From Microcaldota archaeon (GTDB lineage: Archaea > Micrarchaeota > Micrarchaeia > Micrarchaeales > CABMGC01), in contig JAJYFQ010000024.1 of NCBI GenBank assembly GCA_021785375.1, forward strand, positions 1 through 8,346: 8,346 nucleotides of DNA. The letters run 5' to 3'. The position numbers were made by a program, and so were the translations under genes. A model generated the notes under the pieces. That model was not told the DNA's origin. It ran no database searches and saw nothing but the letters and a program-made list of their open reading frames with translations. Numbering within the stretch: the first letter of the stretch is position 1; each line of letters starts with the position of its first letter. Positions 6,012 through 8,346 of this stretch are shown piece by piece.

Positions 6012-6063
6012 ACAGAACCAAGGGTTGGATAGGAAGGGGCACAATTATCTGTGCGATGAGATT

Positions 6064-6444
6064 ATGGCGAGAGGGCCCAGATTTCTAGAGAGACTAACGG
6101 AACAGGAATCAGAGTTAGTGATAAAGGCCAGAGGCAACGTCAGATACGGGTTCCGGGAATTCAACGAAGCAAGGGATCACAGAGACGCATGGAGGGGAGT
6201 CACAAAAGACAGTTTTTACTACAGCAAACTGCACTACCTATGGCAAACAGCAGAGGAAAATTTTACGCGGGCCCTCAAAGCTCTAAAAGAACTGTCAGAA
6301 TCCACTATTGATGATGGGGTTAGGGCCGAGGCCCTTAGGTCTATAAGGCGAATAGACAGCATGAGGGGCAGAGTTAAAGAAGCAGCATCACTGGTAGGCA
6401 AAGTGCGCACATCGGAAGTCACCCCGCAGAGAAGGTACCTCTGA
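6064..6444 (+). CDS. Hypothetical helical protein, about 126 residues, unrecognised
   Basis: Family not recognised. The product is almost entirely charged amphipathic helix: a stretch from RFLERLTEQESELVIKARG, then FREFNEARDHRDAWRG, then LHYLWQTAEENFTRALKALKEL, then VRAEALRSIRRIDSMRGRVKEA. This suggests a three- or four-helix bundle, followed by a short basic tail (TPQRRYL). No signal peptide or membrane segment. The frame is open upstream to a TTG at 6025, which would add 13 residues, but the TATA box at 6000-6011 predicts transcription starting after that codon. I therefore prefer ATG 6064, even though its ribosome site is weak (GATGAG). It stands alone, between the OB-fold gene (same strand, 188 bases away) and the convergent nuclease gene. 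Confidence 0.6.
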   Translation: MARGPRFLERLTEQESELVIKARGNVRYGFREFNEARDHRDAWRGVTKDSFYYSKLHYLWQTAEENFTRALKALKELSESTIDDGVRAEALRSIRRIDSMRGRVKEAASLVGKVRTSEVTPQRRYL

Positions 6445-6516
6445 CGTAAGCCACAGGGGTTGCGGGATCCGGCGCAGGTCCACACGCGCTACAGAGCGAC
6501 GTTGAAAGGGCAGCTG
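6445..6516. other. Convergent intergenic spacer, nothing identified
   Basis: This 72-base gap lies between the ends of the helical-protein gene and the beta-CASP gene. It is G+C-rich with no obvious hairpin and no long T-run on either strand, so I cannot place a terminator here. Confidence 0.4.
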
Positions 6517-7764
6517 TCAGAAGTCTACCTCTATTTTCTCTCCAATCTGGGGGGCGTGCGCCTCAAATCCTTCGAGCCTTAGGTTCTCCGCCAGGTTCTT
6601 GCTGTTGTCCCTGTCCCCGTGGACGCAGATCACGGTCTCTGGATTCGTCTCCCTGATGTACTTGTACAGATCGCTCTTGCCGCAGTGGGCAGAGAAGTCG
6701 TAGAACTCGAAAGGAGTCTGTATCCTGACGTGCTTCCCGTCTATGACAAGCGGCTTGTGCTCCACCAGGTTCCTCCCGTTCGTTCCCTCTACCTGATATC
6801 CTGTAAGAAAGATCTTCGAGTTGCGGTTCAACCGCGTTATGTAATTAAGCACTGGCCCTCCGGTAAGCATCCCCGCGGTGGTGACTATTATGCTCCCACC
6901 TCGCATCGCCTTCTTCCTGTCGTTGTTATTGTCTATCCAGCCGACGTTCCCTATCGCCCGGCCGAGAAGATCGCTGTCGTCGATCTCATGGGGGTAACGC
7001 ATCACGATCTCAGTTGCGGCCCTTGCCATCCCGTCTATGTATGCGCGGTCCGCTAGCCCCTCCTTCTCAAGGATCGCAAGTATCTCCTGGGCGCGTCCCA
7101 CGGCGAAGGCCGGCAGGAGAGCTATCCCTCCAGACCCTATCACCTCCCTTATGTCCGAGGCCAGCTTCTTTACAAGCTCATCCCTGTCCGGATGCTCGTC
7201 GATCGCGTAGGTCGACTCCGTTATCAGTATGTTGCTCTCTACCATGTCCGCGCCGTGCTGGAGGAGCTGCGGCGAGAGCTTGAAGTCTCCTGTGTACATC
7301 AGCTTCCTGCCCTTATTGTTCTCTATCAGGGAGAGCGCACTCCCGCTGATGTGGCCCGCGTCCCTAAGCGTCACCGTGTACTCCCCTACGTCTATCGAGT
7401 CGGAGAACTTCGCCGCAACGTAGTTGTTGAGGAAAGACTTGAGCTCCCTTTTGAAGAAGTGCTGCCCCGTCCTCTGGATCCTGTTTATCTTTATCGAGTC
7501 CTCTATCAGGAGTTCCGTAAGGTCGCGCGTGGGCGCCGTCCCTATCGCCATCGGGAATCCCGTGTTGTACAGGGCCGGGGCGTAGCCGCTATGGTCGAGG
7601 TGCGCATGGCTGAGCACGAACGCATCGACCTTTCCCGCGGGCAGCGGATACTCTGTCTTGTGGTCGAGTTTTATCCCATAGTCAAGGAGTATCCTCTTTG
7701 TTCCTTCAAGAAGGATTCCCGCGCGCCCTACCTCTCCTGCGCCGCCCAGAAACCGTATATCCAA
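6517..7764 (-). CDS. Beta-CASP metallo-beta-lactamase RNase, CPSF-like without KH domains (aCPSF2 type)
   Basis: Zinc-dependent ribonuclease of the beta-CASP family, which cleaves or trims RNA; archaeal members act in RNA turnover and 3'-end formation. All motifs are present in the 415-residue product: LLDYG (motif 1, D28), HAHLDHSG (motif 2, 53-60), DAGHISGSA (motif 3, H138), YTGDFK (motif 4, D160), TESTYA (motif A, E183), FSAHCGKSDL (motif B, H360) and VHGD (motif C, H382). It is therefore predicted to be active. It lacks the N-terminal KH domains of aCPSF1/FttA and starts straight into the lactamase fold (MDIRFLGGAGEVG), fitting the shorter aCPSF2-like group; archaeal RNase J is a less likely alternative. 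The start is TTG 7764: an in-frame TGA lies immediately upstream, and GTGAT sits 4 bases before it. A TATA-like AATAAAAA (7799-7806) lies about 38 bases upstream and is shared with the divergent gene. Confidence 0.92.
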   Translation of the reverse strand: MDIRFLGGAGEVGRAGILLEGTKRILLDYGIKLDHKTEYPLPAGKVDAFVLSHAHLDHSGYAPALYNTGFPMAIGTAPTRDLTELLIEDSIKINRIQRTGQHFFKRELKSFLNNYVAAKFSDSIDVGEYTVTLRDAGHISGSALSLIENNKGRKLMYTGDFKLSPQLLQHGADMVESNILITESTYAIDEHPDRDELVKKLASDIREVIGSGGIALLPAFAVGRAQEILAILEKEGLADRAYIDGMARAATEIVMRYPHEIDDSDLLGRAIGNVGWIDNNNDRKKAMRGGSIIVTTAGMLTGGPVLNYITRLNRNSKIFLTGYQVEGTNGRNLVEHKPLVIDGKHVRIQTPFEFYDFSAHCGKSDLYKYIRETNPETVICVHGDRDNSKNLAENLRLEGFEAHAPQIGEKIEVDF

Positions 7765-7836
7765 TCAAATCACAGCACTATACTCTTAGAGAAGAACGTT
7801 TTTATTGCTTGGCTTCGTTTACAATCTACTGATCCA
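7765..7836. promoter_or_regulatory. Divergent promoter region between beta-CASP nuclease and winged-helix gene
   Basis: The tract TTTTTATT (7799-7806) lies near the middle of the 72-base gap. Rightward it predicts a transcript start near 7829, giving a leader of about 8 bases before ATG 7837. Read leftward (AATAAAAA) it predicts a start near 7777, leaving a leader of about 13 bases that contains the GTGAT ribosome site of the nuclease gene. One element may thus serve both genes. Confidence 0.45.
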
Positions 7837-8346
7837 ATGCCAGAAGAGATAAACTTCCTACAACTCGCATGCCTCCTCAAGGTGAACCAGAACACTATCC
7901 TGGAGAGATTCGGGAGTGCTATAAACGCAAGCATATTCGACGCATCGAATATCGCCGGCACCCTCAAGCAGAACGCTCTCATAGACTTCACCGCATACTA
8001 TCCTGGACCCAATGAAATAATGGTTACCGATGTGGGGAAGTCCCTCATTGCAGAGGCAGACGCTAAAAGCGGCGAACCGTTCGACAAACTCGACGAAGCC
8101 GTGCTAGCCCAGCTCTCTGGAGGGAAGAGGATACCTGTGGAGTTGCAGAACACGCTAAACATAAGGCCAAGGGACCTTGCCCTAAGGCTCTACAAACTCA
8201 ACAAACAGGGATACCTTATCTACAACCTCAAGAGTGGCGGAGTGGACCTTCTTCTCACAGAGGCGGGATTTCTCAAGGTCAATGCGTCACAGCCTATACA
8301 AAAACCAGCAGCGCCTCAGGCGCAAATGCAGCAGCCGGTGAAGCAG
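7837..8346 (+). CDS. Tandem winged-helix protein with Pro/Gln-rich tail (partial, runs off window end)
   Basis: The frame is open for 170 codons from ATG 7837 to the last base. I see two consecutive winged-helix-like units. The first (about 1-76) ends in IMVTDVGKSLIAEA; the second (about 85-150) runs from LDEAVLAQLSGGKRIPVELQNTL through RPRDLALRLYKLNKQGYLI to VDLLLTEAGFLKVNA. Each closes with the strand-turn-helix pattern (V/L)T(D/E)xGxxL typical of archaeal winged-helix proteins. After residue 150 it becomes a low-complexity linker (QPIQKPAAPQAQMQQPVKQ), suggesting another domain beyond the window. Family not recognised; DNA or RNA binding is inferred. It diverges from the beta-CASP nuclease and probably shares its promoter region. 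There is little room for a ribosome site (TGAT at 7830-7833), so the transcript may be nearly leaderless. Confidence 0.7.
   Translation, partial: MPEEINFLQLACLLKVNQNTILERFGSAINASIFDASNIAGTLKQNALIDFTAYYPGPNEIMVTDVGKSLIAEADAKSGEPFDKLDEAVLAQLSGGKRIPVELQNTLNIRPRDLALRLYKLNKQGYLIYNLKSGGVDLLLTEAGFLKVNASQPIQKPAAPQAQMQQPVKQ

Noticed and set aside
6025..6063. TTG 6025 as start of the helical protein
   Set aside because: It lies upstream of the transcript start predicted from the TATA box at 6000-6011; ATG 6064 fits better.
6064..6444. HEPN-domain RNase or toxin
   Set aside because: It is helical, but I cannot find a convincing R-x4-6-H catalytic motif in the right helix; not supported enough to call.
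6517..7764. aCPSF1/FttA termination factor
   Set aside because: No N-terminal KH domains are present; the protein begins directly with the lactamase fold.
1..8346. tRNA, rRNA, CRISPR repeats, insertion sequences, inverted terminal repeats
   Set aside because: Reading both strands, I saw no tRNA-like cloverleaf elements, regularly spaced repeats, transposase motifs or paired terminal repeats.

Overview
The window is archaeal chromosomal DNA. The evidence is the gene content: two RNase P protein subunits (Rpp30 and Pop5 types), prefoldin beta, an Lhr-type helicase, a beta-CASP metallo-beta-lactamase RNase of CPSF type, and a small OB-fold ssDNA-binding protein. Promoters also look archaeal (TATA elements about 26 bases before predicted transcript starts, GGTGAT/GGAG-type Shine-Dalgarno sites). 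Codon use favours AGG and ATA, and several starts are GTG or TTG. Compact genes and N-glycosylation-sequon-rich surface proteins would fit a small-genome DPANN archaeon such as a micrarchaeote. That lineage guess is inference and is not proven here.

Layout. A leftward gene run (about 3571 down to 1 and beyond) starts with a winged-helix regulator, continues with a membrane-anchored CARDB-like surface protein and a sequon-rich exported-looking protein, and ends with an Lhr helicase cut by the window edge. The two surface-protein pieces are in the same reading frame, separated by one TAA and eight sense codons. They look like a single gene of about 540 codons interrupted by a stop. Diverging rightward from 3666 is a compact run of prefoldin beta, RNase P component 3 and RNase P component 2, with overlapping or nearly overlapping junctions. 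It meets an unrecognised leftward gene (4881-5387) tail to tail with only 3 bases between.

From 5388 to 6516 lie an AT-rich divergent promoter region, an RPA/SSB-like OB-fold gene, a short intergenic stretch with a possible 16-residue basic micro-ORF, and an unrecognised helical protein. A perfect palindromic TATA element, CCTTATATAAGG, lies between the micro-ORF and the helical protein and could fire both ways. The right end holds a leftward beta-CASP nuclease and, diverging from it, a rightward protein with two apparent winged-helix domains and a Pro/Gln-rich tail, cut by the window end.

Functionally the window is dominated by RNA and nucleic-acid housekeeping: tRNA 5' maturation, RNA cleavage or degradation, an Lhr helicase, ssDNA binding and chaperoning. 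I see no tRNA, rRNA, CRISPR array, insertion sequence or phage gene. The most interesting items are the in-frame stop in the surface-protein gene and the micro-ORF with its bidirectional promoter.
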